Assembly: GCA_002179805.1 (NCBI GenBank)
Contig: NAVB01000754.1
Location: forward strand, 57,930 to 121,929
Direction: 5' to 3'
DNA: 64,000 nucleotides
DNA from: Acanthamoeba lenticulata
Lineage: Eukaryota; Discosea; Longamoebia; Acanthamoebidae
Each line of letters opens with the position of its first letter. Positions within the stretch are counted from its first letter, which is position 1. Below are positions 24,486 to 36,900 of this stretch, in pieces. The notes under the pieces are model-generated. The model searched no databases, had not been told where the DNA came from, and saw only the letters and a list, made by a program, of their open reading frames with translations. Position numbers and translations under genes: made by a program.

Positions 24486-26384
24486 TCACTGGCCGCGCTT
24501 GAGGACAATGCGGTATCTGGCCTTGCCGGCCTCAGCGGCCTGCAACGCGTCGTTGATCTGGTCCATGGGGTACTCGTTGATCTTGGGCCTCACGTTGCGC
24601 CTGAAGCGAAAGAGAATGTCAGTCATTCTCTCTCTTTTTCTCCCGACCTCAAGTGGGCACACACGTACGTGGCAACGAACTGGAGCATGTCCTGCATGTC
24701 CACTTGGCCGCCGACGATGGAGCCGCACACGGACAGCCTTTGGTCCGCGGGGGGGGGGGATCAGGTTTATCGTCCACCAAGTTATGACGTCAAGGTGCGT
24801 ACCGGTTCAGGGCGATGATGTTGGCTGAGAAGCTGAGCTTGGCGCTCATGTCGCCCACCACACAGACCTTGCCGTCGATGTCCAGGCACGCCAGCAGCTT
24901 GTCAAACGTCTCCTCGCTGTCGTGAGCATTGGCGAAATGTCAGCCAGGGCAAACAAGAAGAGAGAGAGAGAGAGAGAGGTCTGGGCCCTACTCCATCTTG
25001 TCGGTCGTGACGAGGATAAAGTCCTGCGAGTTCTTGGCCTTCTTCATGGCCTCTTCGTCCTCCGTGCTCACAAAGTGGCGCGCTCCAAACTCCTTGGCCT
25101 CATCTGGTGTGTGCGTGCCATCCCGGGGGAAAATCGAGCCTCTGAGCGCATGCTTGGCGCGGGCAGCTAAAGGGAGGCATGGGGGGTTTGACCTTGCTTC
25201 TTGGGGGAATGCGAGAACACCGTCACTTCGCAGCCCATTGCCTGTGTATGTGGGATTGTGTGTGTGTTGGTGGTTGGGTGAATGTGGTCGTGTGTGTTTC
25301 GGCAGCAAAAGAGGGTCGTACAGCGGCGAACTGGACCGCCAAGTGGCCGAGACCGCCCATCCCCACGATCCCTGCCCATGGTTTCATTTTCCATCAATCC
25401 AAAGAACGAAAGCGAGAACAAAGAACGAAGAACCAACCGACGCGATGGAAAGGCTGCACGCCATAGTGCTTCAACGGGGTGAAGACGGTGATTCCTGCGC
25501 ACATCTTTGGTGGTTGTTTTGCGATCGGGCCACGATGTGAGCCGCATAAGCGCGACCGTCTCAAGGGTCGGGAGGCGAAGGAGAGGGCCGGGGGGGGGGG
25601 CAAACCAGAGGGGCGGCGTCCTCGGACTTGAGGCCGTCTGGGATGGGGAAGGCGTAGTGCGCGTGGACCCGGATGTAGTCGGCGAACCCGCCGTGTCGGC
25701 CGATGATGGTCTCCTCCTTGTTCTCGCAAAACTGATTGCGTTTACCACAAACGGAAGCTAACGGTCAGATTTTCCGCCAATCGGGCGGTCTCTTGCCAAC
25801 AGCAGTGTAACTTGTACCTGGTCCTTGGCGCGGATGCAGCGGGCACATGCGCGGCACGCGCCCGAGATCCAGCCGACGCCCACGCGTTGGCCCACCTCGA
25901 GCCCCTTGACGCGCTTCCCCAGCTCGGCCACCTGCCACCACGCGCGCAAGGGTTCGAGTTGTTGTTGAGCCCCAAAATCGAGAAAACGAGGAAAGGGGCA
26001 AGAGGCAGAGAGACCTTGCCCACGACTTCGTGGCCGCCGACAAAGGGGAACTTGGTCTTGGCCCACTGCACGAATGAGCGCTCAGATTTCAGCAGAACTG
26101 CACCAGCCAACGTTGGCAACAACGTACGTCCTGGTGCATGACGTGGAGGTCGGAGAAGCACACGCCGCAGCACTCGACCTTGACCGTGACGTCATCGTCC
26201 TGGAGGGCCATTAACACACCACTTTTCTTTGAGCGCGGCTCCAGAACCCAAGTGAACTCGCACTCAAGAAGGGACGTACGCCGAGGGCGGGAGGCTCGAA
26301 CTCGTGAGGCTGCACACGGCTCTGCTTGCCTTCTTCGGCATTGAGGGCGGCGTAGCCGGTGAACTTGGCTGGGACGCTTGACAT
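24486..26384 (-). CDS. Zinc-dependent alcohol dehydrogenase (MDR, cinnamyl/AdhA type)
   Basis: This is a cytosolic NAD(P)-dependent oxidoreductase interconverting alcohols and aldehydes. About twelve short exons run from the ATG at 26384 to the stop at 24486; the first two are 26384-26280 and 26199-26128. Catalytic zinc ligands are visible in CCGVCFSD and GGHEVVGKV. The structural-zinc cysteines are GACRACARC plus a fourth Cys in QFCENKE. The Rossmann motif is GIVGMGGLGHLAVQ. The end, NEYPMDQINDALQAAEAGKARYRIVL, is the usual C terminus of this subgroup. Length (~350 residues) is normal for the family. The dinucleotide-loop sequence after GxGxxG (VTVFSHSPKK) resembles NADP-preferring members, so cofactor preference for NADPH is an inference. 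Natural substrate is unknown. Confidence 0.9.
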
Positions 26385-26637
26385 GTTGTGTTAGTAGTAG
26401 TAGTAGTGGTGGTTGCTTTGGTGAAGAGAAGTTCGTGCGGCCTTGCGTCCTTGTTTGTTTTGGTCTGTTGGCAACTGGCGGGTACAGCGGGAACAAAGCT
26501 GGCAGGGTCGCGTCTGGATTCAGCAGAAATTGCTAATTTGCTGATCGCCGAAACGGTTAAATAAAAAAAATAATATTCCTAATCAAATAAAAAATGGTGA
26601 GATAATAATACTACTTTTTGTTTTAAGGTTGGTTTCA

Positions 26638-27408
26638 TCACTGTGAAATGGGCTCATCCTCTGCAACTGACTCGAGGGTTTGCAGCTCAACTTCATACAC
26701 TGCCTGTGTGTCTGGGTCCACGTGCGTCTGGGGCGGGAGCAGCAAAGGCTCCTCTGTAAAGACCAGCTGCTGGTCCCTCAACAGCTGTCGGCACAAGTAG
26801 AGGAACGGTTTTTCTGTGGCAAAGAACAAGAAGTGAGCTTGATAGCCGCACCACACAGCAGGAGCGTGCATACCGAAGTTGTAGTTGGACTTGGCCGAGA
26901 TGTCGTAGTACTGGAGGCTCTTCTTGCGGGGGAAGGTGATCATCCGAGGCTTGACCTTCCGATCTTTGACATCGACCTTGTTGCCGCAGATGACGGTTGG
27001 AATATTTCCAGCAACGCGCACAACATCTACATTATCGCCTTTGTTAACTGTCTTCTTCACTCACAGGTTGAGTCAGAAGATGGTCCTCATACCGTCGTAC
27101 CACTCGCTCACGTGTTCGTAGGTCTTGAGGTCCGTTACGTCGAACATGATGATGGCGGCGTCGGCCTGGCGGTAGTAGCCGTCGCGAAACCCGCCGATCT
27201 TCTCCCCGCCGGCCGTGTCCCACACTTGGCACAGCACCTTCCCACGGCTGGTGCAGAAGGGCAGCTGGCTGACCTCAGCGCCAAGCGTTGGGAGGTACTT
27301 GCGCTGGCACTCGCCACTGCTGTGCCGCTTGGCGAAGGTGGTCTTCCCCGTGCCATTGTCGCCGATGATGACGACCTTGAACGTGGGTGTTGTGGCAGTT
27401 GTTTCCAT
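26638..27408 (-). CDS. Divergent Ran-like GTPase lacking the catalytic glutamine
   Basis: Three exons (27408-27093, 27026-26874, 26813-26638) give 214 residues, the usual Ran length. Ran-specific sequence is clear: [11 protein letters not shown] (P-loop 16-23), [37 protein letters not shown], and [19 protein letters not shown]. Ran drives nucleocytoplasmic transport and spindle assembly. Two features are odd. Switch II reads WDTAGGEK, so glycine 68 stands where Ran has its catalytic glutamine 69. The acidic DEDDDL tail is replaced by a tail ending in EDEPISQ. Both predict altered GTP hydrolysis and altered partner binding. It is therefore probably a specialised paralogue and not the sole Ran of the cell; a standard Ran would have to be encoded elsewhere. 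Confidence 0.85.
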
Positions 27409-27677
27409 GAGCTTGGGTGTAGTCCAGTGTCTGTAGTGAAATAAATGCAATAACGTTACAATAAAGTTAAAAGTGTTCCAACTGTCGGGGCTCCTTTTCC
27501 TTCCAGAAGCTTCCAAGTACATGAGCTGAAGATCAACTCTACTCTTGGAAGAACAACACGAGAAAGAAAGACGTGTCCACGTGTTGGTGTGATTTAGCCT
27601 CAGGGGCTGTGTATTTGGGGTTGGGCGCGAGGTTAACAACTCGTGTCATCGCTGTGCTGTGTAACGACAGCGCCACG

Positions 27678-30600
27678 TCACCGTCGGTGGAACCGGAGGA
27701 GGTTGAGGTGGTGGTTGTCGAACGAGTTCTTGAGGGGCGACAAGAAGCTCACGTGCGGCTTCTCGAATGGCCGGCTGTTCTCGAGGGCGTTGATCTCGCG
27801 CAGGTCCGTGTGGACGACGTCGAGCCAGGCCATGGCCAGCGCGTCGTCCACCCCGAGCAAGCGGGTCAGGAGGTGGGTCGAGCAGGTCAGGTACTGGTTG
27901 TTGCGCCCGCGCACGATCCGATTGGCGATCTTCACCACGGGGCCCAGGTTCTCCTCGCCGGCCCACGACGCCCCGGCGATCACCCGCGCCAACGGCGCCG
28001 GAGAGGAGGCCGTCGACGACTCGGCGGCCGTCGGCGGCACGGCCGCTTCTGTCGACGCCGACATTTCGGACGAGTCCGAGCCCGCGGCGTCACCGCGCAG
28101 GCCCGCGTCGTCATCGTCGACGGCCTTGACGGACTCGGTGTCGACAGAGTTGAGGGTGATGTCACCATCAGTGTCGACACCGTTGGCCGCGGCCTCGGCA
28201 GCGGCCGCCGCCGCCGCGAGCTGCTGGCGTCGTTCGCGCTCGGCGCGGAGGCTGCGGAAGTAGGCGACGAGCTTGTCGAGGAGCTGGCACTCGACGAGGG
28301 CCACCCGGCGCAGCTTCATGGAGTCCTTGGCCCACTTGCGGGCCATCTCGTCGCGGCGCTGCTGGAGCTCGCGCTCGTCCTCGATGTCCTCCTCGGGGCA
28401 CAGCTGGGCGGCGACTTCGATGTCCATCGCGTTGCCCTGGCTGTTGTTGTCGTCGTCATCGTCCACGTAGGCCGACAGGCGCTTGAACTTGCCCAGCTTG
28501 CGGTTGAGCTTGCCCGTGAAGGCCGTGCTGCCGCCGTTGCTGCTGCCCCGAATGCGGTGGTTGCCGCTGCTGCCGTAGAGCGTGTAGCCGCCGCTGGCCG
28601 AGCGGCTCGGCGGTTGCTGCTGCTGCTTACGGTCCCGCTTGCGCTTCTCGTCGCGGCTGAAGATGGCGGCGACGATGTCGTGCACGAGGTTGTGGAGGAT
28701 GTTGTTCTTCGGGTACCGGAACAAGGCGTCGAGACAAAAGTAGAGCAGGTTGGAGGGCGGCGGCCTGGGCGCGTTGGCGGCCAGGTTGGGGTTGGCGCAG
28801 AAGTTGAAGGTGAGGAACTGGTCCAGCAGGGGGTTGTTCAGCCGCACGAGCTGCTGCACAAACTCGACCGACCCCAGCCGCTCGAAGCCAAACGCGCCTG
28901 TGTAGAGAGGAACGACGGAATGTCAGTGAAAAGTCATTGATAAGTCAAAAGCGTTTCGTTGCAGTTCCGCGTACCGGTTGGCGAGTTGTACTGCGAGGAG
29001 ATGAAGGGCTTGAGGAGGCAGTAGAGATAGCAGTGCGAGAGGTCCGACTGGGTGAGCTCCTTGATGAAGTGGACGTTGTTAAAGTCCTGCACGTCAGAGT
29101 AGTAGCCCTCGTCGCGGTTATCCCGTATGATCTCCATAATTCGGAAAATGGTCTTGCGCCATCGCTCGATGAGCGCTCGGTCCCGCTTCTCCCTCTGTTG
29201 CTGCTTCTGCTGCTCCCTTCGCTGCTCCCTCTGCTGCTGTTGTTGCTGCTGCTCTGCCCTTCGCCTCTGCTCGTCCCGCTCTCGCTCGGCCTGGCTGCTG
29301 TTGTTGTTGTTGCTGCCGGCCTCGTCGCCGGCGGCGGTCGGTCGCGCCACGACATCGGTCGAGGCCGAAGACAAGGAAGAAGACGGAGAAGAGGACAAAG
29401 ACGAAGCCGCGCCCGAGGGCTCGCCTCGCGGCCGCCAGCTCTGGACGGAGGGCGAGAAGGAGCCCGATGATCCGTTCACGATGCGGCCCACGCGGCGCAG
29501 CGACGACAGCGACGGCGATGGTGGTGGCGCCGCGGCGGCAGTGGCCGATCGAGTCCCGACGCTGTCGGTCGAGGACATGGGCGACGAAGGAGAAGATGAA
29601 GAAGACGATGAAGAAGAGGAAGAAGAGGAAGACGAAGACGAAGGAGACGAAGGGAAGAGATTGAAGAAGGCGTTGCGGAGGAGGTAGCGCACAACGGACT
29701 TGGACTGGATGGTCTTGGAGATGGGCGACGTGGGCGGCGAGTTCTTGAGAATGTGAAGAATTTCCTTGGCGATTTTGGACTGCTGCGAGGGCGACAGAGG
29801 CGTGTTGGGCTGGGCGCAGAGCTCGGCCAGCTTGAAGAGCTCGCCGCCGCGTGACAGCTGCAGCTGCGCCTCGTAGGAGCCCATTAGGGGCGAGGGCGGG
29901 ATGAAGACCTTCTTGTAGTTGGCCTTCGTCAGCTCCTGGACCAGATGTGTGAAGAATTTCTGGAATGCGCGAGGACGTCAGCGTCCGTCTGACCGCCACC
30001 TTAAAACAACTGCGATTGTTCGTACCTCGGCGCGCTCGCGTTTGTTGAAGAAGCGGCACTCGCGCTGGTCGTCAAACACGGCCGGCGGCGAGGCCTTGGA
30101 GGTCGACTGCCCGCCGGTGGTGTTGGCGCGCGGTCGGTTGCCCTCGCCGGCGGCCATGGCCGGGCTCCCGCCGGGCCCGGCGGGCGCTGAGGGGCTCGAC
30201 GCCAGCGAGGGCACCGAGTAGCTGCCAAAGTGGAGGAACAGCCGGAACACCTCGCCCTCCTTCTGCAGTCGCTTTCGCTCCCGCTGCTGCTGGTGCTGCT
30301 GTGGAGGCGGCGACTGCGGTTGCTGAAGGCCGCCGTCGTCGGTGGCGTCCAGGCCCCAGCCGGTCTCGCCCGGGTCGTTGGTGTCGTCGCTCTCGCTTCC
30401 GCTCTTCTTCGTTCGCTCGATGGTGGCCGTGTGCAGCTCTGCCGTGATGAACTTGATCCCCGACTGTGTGGGTTCGGCGATGAGGATGATTAATTGTCGA
30501 CCGTCAGTGAAGTCAGGAAGAGGACAAAGTTGAAGGAAAGAAGGGATGGCACGTACCAGAGAGATGAGGGTCTCCATCTTCTCGATGGTGAAGTAGGACG

Positions 30601-32976
30601 ACGGAAAGAGCGGCGCGTCCGCGTCGCAGTTCCCGTGCTGGTCACATGTCCACGCTTTGCTCCCGTTCGCCGGAGCTGCGCGCATATGTTTAGCATTCGA
30701 ACGATCAATATTTAAAATGAAAAACCAAAGGGAAACGACGACAGAAAACAACGTTGCCTTTTTTGCTTTTTTAAGTTTAAAACGTTTGAATGTCTTAAAC
30801 TTAAAAAAGCATAAATAGGAGCAAATGAAAGGCAAGTAAAGAGGCTCAAATGGGCGACACCCAGACACACAACAAGAGCTCGCTTGGGCGAGATACCTGG
30901 CGCAGTCAGAGGCGAAGGAGGGCTAGCCAGTATTCTCGTGTACTCGCCACTCCGCGAGCGTCGCTGTCTGCGAAGATCTGTTGGGTTGGGTTGGGTTGTT
31001 GTTCAGCGCGAGCGAGCGAGAGGCCTCGTCAGCCTTGTTCTGTGCAGTCCAGAGCGCGCAACCAGCGGCGCGAGAGGGACGAGCGTGTGAGACGAACCGG
31101 TGGCAGAGCGGGTCTGGACCGGCGGGCTGAAGTACGTCCGTCCTGCGGCTGTAGCCACGTTGAGGGGCAATAAATCGATTAGATTTTAATATACAAAGCA
31201 AAACTAAAAGAACAAATAAAAATGGAGGTGCAAGTACATACACATAATAAATATTGTAAGAAATAAAACAACAAAATACAACAAGAATCAATAAGACTTG
31301 AAATACTCTATTAAAGTTTGTGAATAGCAGTGAAGAGATAAAATAAGAAAACGGTAGCTTGAGACGCATCCCGGAATATCGCCACATAAAAACCAGAGAT
31401 AAATGAATAAAATCGAGAAAAAAAGCCTCAAAAATCGAGAATCTAACCAAAAAAAGCGGCCGCGAGAATGAAACTCTCCACGTCGAGATGACGGCGAAGG
31501 AGAAGGGGGTGGGCAAGATGAAGATGACGAAGTAACGGACCTGCAGATGACCGGCTGTGATGCGTGACGGGCGCCAGCGAAGGCGAAGCGGCAGAAGAAG
31601 AGGAGGAGGTCGAGAGCGGCGCGTCGCCCAGCGAGGACGAACGCAATCGATGTTCGCCCACGAGACCGGCCGTGGTGGAACTGCCTCGCGTGGAAGGGAG
31701 CGCGCTGGAGCTCGCGGTGGCCTGAGAAGGAGAAGAAGAACTGGCGGCGTGCTGCGCCGCCTGTCTTTGCCCAAACCCGGCCACGCTTCGGTTTTCCATA
31801 AGCGCGCCGGAACTTGTCTTTCCCTCTGAGGCTTCAGCGTCCTCCACGGGGGCGATGGACATGGGCGCAGGTTCCTGCTCGTCCTCGTCTTCGTCCTTCT
31901 CTTCCTCTTCCTCGATCACCTGCTCGTCCTCCTGCTCGAGGCTCTGGGGCGGGTGGCTGAAGCTGCGCTGCGCCGACAGCTGGAGCTTGGCGGAGTGGTG
32001 GCGCGCGAGGTCGTGCGTCTCGGCCTTTTTAAACGTGCCCGAGTCCGCGAGCTCTCGTCCTTGACTCTGTGTGTCAAGTGATGACAGTGTGTAGTTTGTA
32101 TTTTGAGACGTGAGAAGAGAGTTGAAGTTCACGCACGTGCGCTCCAGCTCAATTTCTTTTGTGAATGCCTATGTCCTTTTCGGGACATGCGCTGCAATGC
32201 AGCAGCAAAAGCGAGCACGCCCGCGTGTCGGGGGAGGGGGGCATCATGATGCGCTGCCAGCACAACATTGCGCACATAACAACGAGCGAGAGCGAGCAAG
32301 TGCAGCATATGAAGTGTGTACCAGGCGTGAAGCACGGAAGGCCGCGGTGGGGGCAGGGGGCAGGTCAGCGCCGCCGTTGTTGCTGCCGGAGCCGGCCTCG
32401 TGAACGGGCGCGTCGGTCGAGCACGCAAGAAAGAAGTCGCGGCGCCGACGCGACTTGCGTTTCTGGAGTGATGAGGAGACAAGAGAATGATGAAGGTCAG
32501 CAAGGCTCTTGCGGCAGAGGAGGACGGATATTATTAAAATTAAATTTAATAATTTTTGTGCCACAAAATGAAAAGCGGAGGGTTGATCTCTTCCAAGGGA
32601 GGCTCAACAAGGAAAGAGGGGTGCGTGGTTCTTTCCAGATGACAAACGAACAACGACTTTGAATCAAAACAAACAAGTCGTGAAGTTACAAAAAAGATAA
32701 TAAACGAGTAGAGGGACGGTCAAATGCGTGCGTCAAGAGACACCAATCGAGAATGAAAAAGTGGGTGGGAAGAAGGAAGGCAGGAGAAAGACTCGATGTA
32801 GTTCTCGTGAAAGAAGGAGGTACCTCGCCACCAAGCACGTAGGAACCAGATTCATGCGTAGAAATGCAGCCGATACCGAGATCCGCGGTAGACACCTTGA
32901 GCTCGATGTTGTGGGCTCTCTCCACGACCACCTCGAGGTCATCGTTCTCGCTTCGTTGCGAAAGCACGTCGGCCAT
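27678..32976 (-). CDS. Large SAPS-like protein (probable PP6 regulatory subunit family)
   Basis: About nine exons on the minus strand, joined in consistent phase from the ATG at 32976 to the stop at 27678, give roughly 1,240 residues. The last two exons look like a SAPS domain, the regulatory subunit family of PP6/Sit4 phosphatases: FRYPKNNILHNLVHDIVAAI, LVECQLLDKLVAYFR, GPVVKIANRIV, then WLDVVHTDLREINALE, in the family order. Preceding exons hold helical sequence (KIAKEILHILKN, RWRKTIFRIMEIIRDN) interrupted by long Ser, Gln/Arg and Asn runs (about 29150-29660). The N-terminal third (31.5-33.0 kb) is low-complexity, with an acidic Glu/Asp patch. One AT-rich intron of about 370 bp lies near 31160-31545. 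SAPS assignment rests on motifs I recall and is moderate; the N-terminal MFW start of animal SAPS proteins is absent. Confidence 0.65.
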
Positions 32977-33912
32977 CTCGTTCTCTCTTCGCTATCTCCT
33001 CAAAATTGGCTCCTCGTCGCGATGAAAGAAATTATAAACAAAAGTAGAGGAAGATGGAGGCCCACGGCGCGTGAGGGGAGAACGTTGAGCTTTCCGCTGC
33101 TTGAAGATGTTTTTTCTCTTCCTGTTGCTCTTCACTGTTCGCGCACGTGCTGATCGCGAGTTGCGATCCGTGGAAGAAGCGTCAAGCAGCGATCCTGACG
33201 AGAAAGATGTGCTTCTGTTCTCCTCTTCCCTCTCCCTCTCTCCTTCTTCTAATCTAGTTTGGGGCCAGTTCTCTTCGGCGAAGCCTCGAGCTTGCTTCAC
33301 GGCGCGTGAGGAAAAGAACGAAGGCGAGAACGGAAAAAGGAGCACGCGTCAGGACACAAGGCACCAGCACGTCGCGCTAAGCGTGTGTGTGGATCTTTCT
33401 GCTTCAGCTGCAGCAGTCCGGGGCCAGGGGGGCGAAGGAGTGGTCCAGCTACGGCCAGTAGTTCTCGTTTACCAAGCCGAGGGGGTCAAGGCCCACCTGG
33501 GGAGGGTCAAGCATGCAATGCCCGGATATTACCCAGAACACCATCATTCGGGAGTTGGCGGAGTTGGGGCAGCCAACACGCTCAAACTGTCGGAAATTCG
33601 GTTGGCGTAGGCCTCGGCTTTGACGGCGAAACCGGCCACCCGCGGGCGACCTTGTTCCGCCTGCGCGAAAGTGTTCGGGCCTTCCCGTGCCGATGTCCCA
33701 AGTTATCTTGCCCCACTTGTGTCTCTCCCACCACGGGGCCGCTGGAGGGAACGAAGAAGCTTTGTCCGGGTTGCCTTTGCTCGCTGCCCATACTTGCAAT
33801 GCCGAACTGCTTCATGGTCCAGTTCACATTTTGGCGCCAAAATTTGTAAACGGCTCCACAAAACCAAAGGCCAAAAACGCTGCCGCGGCCACACAGCCAA
33901 ATGTGGTAAAAG
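32977..33912. other. Intergenic region with unassigned sequence
   Basis: This lies between the SAPS-like gene (-) and the BRCT gene (+). It must contain both promoters. Open stretches exist on both strands, including one at 33101-33610 (+) with a hydrophobic start (MKMFFLFLLLFTV) and one at 33449-33799 (-). None shows a recognisable domain, codon pattern or consistent splice structure, so none is called. The part at 33430-33850 is less repetitive than the rest and could hold an undetected exon or a relic. Confidence 0.4.
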
Positions 33913-36900
33913 ATGTGGGGTGGTGAGGTCGATGTAAAGGAGGGCAGGGCTGCTACCGCTACTGCTACCGCTACTGCTACCGCTACTGCCGCGGCCCCCT
34001 CGCCATCTAGAAATGGTGGCGTTTCTCGCGACCCTCCATTTCAATTGTCCAGCTTGCGAGGGCAGTACTTCACCGACGTCAGCAAGCGTCGAAAGCTGTC
34101 GCTTGGCGCCCGACAGAGGGCCAAAGAAGCGGCTGAGACGGCGAGAGTGCAGGCGGTTCTGGCACAAAGCATCGAATCAGAAGGGGAAGATGGAGCCGGT
34201 AGTTCTGACGACCACAAGCCAGCGTCCGAAAAGCCGTCGCTGGAGGGAGGCGGCTGCTCTCAGGCCTCCACCGGGTCCTCGTTGTCGCTCGCCGAAGAAG
34301 ACGAGCAGGACCGTGCCCAGGCCCCAGGCGCATGGGACTCGGACGACAGGTTCGTGCACCTCCACGCACAAGTCCCTCTTTGCAGTCCTGCTCGTCGTTA
34401 GTTGGCCAATGCCTCACGTCACCTGTGTTGTAGATGGTGGTTTCAGGCGGCAGAAGACCTCGGTGGCGTGCTGAGTACACCCACTAAGCAGCAGGCGCGC
34501 ATCAGCCCTGAGGCCAAGCCACAGCAACGGCGCGACACCACTTGTGATGCCGACGCCTCGCGAGAGCACGACAAGCAACACGTCAAGACGGCGGCGAAGG
34601 AACGGACTACAAAAACGGGCAAGCAGGAGGAGGAAGAAGCGCTGAACCAGGCTGAGACCGCCTCTGGAGGCAGCTCAAGCCGTTCAGAGGCGTCGCCAGA
34701 AGAGGATGAATCGTCAGACGACTCTTCCATCCCCTCGTCCCAACCCTACGACGCCTCTGCCGCGCGCCATCCGCGCCAAGAGGACGAATCGGTACATGGG
34801 GGATCGATCCCTCTTCTCTTTTCTCTGGCTCCGCCTTTTCTTAAGCCACGCACTGACCCGATCACGGCCGTCAGAATCTTCACGCGCTTACGCGTCGCGA
34901 GTTGGAGCGCATGCTGGAGCCCTCGGATGACGACGCCCGCGACGGCGACGGCGACGGCAACAACGCCAATCACGAGGCCGCTGAGGCTAACGCAACGCCG
35001 AACGAGGGGACACCTCCTCGGAAGCTGCGTGAGGACGCCGTGGATGCCGGATCCATGCAAAAGAAGAAGAAGAAGAAGAAGAAGAACAAAGAGCAGAGCC
35101 AGGACGCAAAGCCGAGGCGCAGGATGCTGCGAGGCCGCCGGCGAGCGGCGTCCGCGCGTAATGTGAGCGTCATCGTCGAGGAGGACGGGCGGATGATCGA
35201 GTTGATCGAGAGCGAGGGCACCAGTGCCATGCGAGGTGCGACTCTTCGGGCCCGAGAGGGCCACGAGAACGAGGATCATGACCACCGCCAACTCAGCCCG
35301 CGGCTTCGCAGCGGTGGCGGTGGCAGCGCGGGGCTCAGCCGCAGCAGCGACGACGACGGCGCTGACGCTGATGCTGAGAGCGATGGCAGCAGTGGAGACG
35401 AGCTGCCCGCAGCAGCACGCAGGCCGCCGCCAAAGGAGCCGCCTACAGCCGACAGCAGCGGTGCGATGTCGTGGCTGAGCCGCAAGTGGCACAAGACGCC
35501 GGCGACGGCGCTCTCGATGGCCGAGTTCCGCGAGCTGTGCCGCGGCAAGCCCAGCTGGTCCTCCTCGCCCAACCTCACGACGCCTCTGTCCCGCAGCCCC
35601 GTCGCCACCGCCGCCACGGCCAAGGAGGCCCAGACCGACGCTGTCGGCGGCGAGCCGGGCGAGGCCGCGGAGGGTGAAGAGCACGTCGAGAAGCGGAAAG
35701 ATGCTGAAGAGGATGATGAAGAGGACGACGAGACGGAACAGCGAGAAGACGTCGCTGACAGAGCCGCGGACGAGAAAAAGGGCTGTCTGGCCGACGTCCC
35801 GGCCGTGGTGGCGATTGTGCCTTCGCTGCATTCATCCTCGTCGCTGACCGAGATCGATGAGCATCATCCGCAGCATCATCACCTTCAGCCACACAACGCG
35901 GGAGCGCTCGACGCCTGCATGGCGCCGCCAATGCCACCCAGGCCCAAGCCCAAGCCCAAGCCGGCCAAGCTCAAGTTCCAGCCTGAGCTCGAGCCCGAGC
36001 TCGCGACCGATGCAAAGGCGCAACAGAGCTGCACGACGAGGACGAGCGAAGCCACCAACAATTCCAGCGGCCGTACAGAGCGGGCTGCGGGCGGCGAGCA
36101 CCGAGCGTGTTCGACTTTGCGGCAGCCGACAGCGCGCATCGTCGTCGATCAGTCGCAGGAGCTGAGCGAGGGCCACCCGGTACAGCACTATGCCTGCCCG
36201 CCCGCCGACCTCGAGAGGCCTAGGCCAGCTGACCCCGTTTGTGTGCTCGTGTTTGTATGTGTTTGTGCGCACTGGGCCAGTTGGGCGGCCGTCCGCAGCA
36301 GCAGCGGGCCAAGCGGCCCAGGGAGGCCGCCCGCGACGAGCCTGGTGGCGCTGGTGGGTCGGCGCGGCCGATGCTGGCGGGCCTCCGCTTCATCCTCACG
36401 GGCCTCCACGAGGACAAGCCGCCTCTATCGGAGGCGCCGCTGTCACCAACTCGGCTCCCGCCGCGCATCTTACACGGTGGGTCCCCTTTTTTTTTCTCTT
36501 TGAATATTTTATATTTTATATTTTATATTTTTGTAATATAAATAACAATATTTAAATATATAAATTCTGATGGCGCGCTGGCAGAGGCCGAGGTGAAGCA
36601 GCTGATCGAGGACCTCGGCGGCACGGTGGTGACCCGCATGGCCCACCTGCGGCAGGACCAGCGCCGATGCGGCTTCGTGTGGCGCACGGCCTGGGGCGAC
36701 CTGCCCTCGCTCCTCCTCATCTCGGACAAGCACCACCGCACCCTCAAGTACCTCATGGCCGTCGCCGCGGTACGCGCCACGCGGTCCACCACTATCGGCG
36801 GCCTCACTGGAATTTGCGCAATGACGCCAACATCACCATCATCATCACCATCTTCATCTTCGTCGTCGCGTCTCTTGCAGGGCATCCCGACGATCCACTA

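Noticed and set aside
28937..29687. Plus-strand frames opposite the SAPS-like gene
   Set aside because: They are the reverse of Ser and Gln codon runs in the minus-strand exon.
33101..33610. Plus-strand frame with a signal-peptide-like start
   Set aside because: No domain, no conserved cysteine or stalk pattern, and overlapping open frames on the other strand; only the hydrophobic start supports it.
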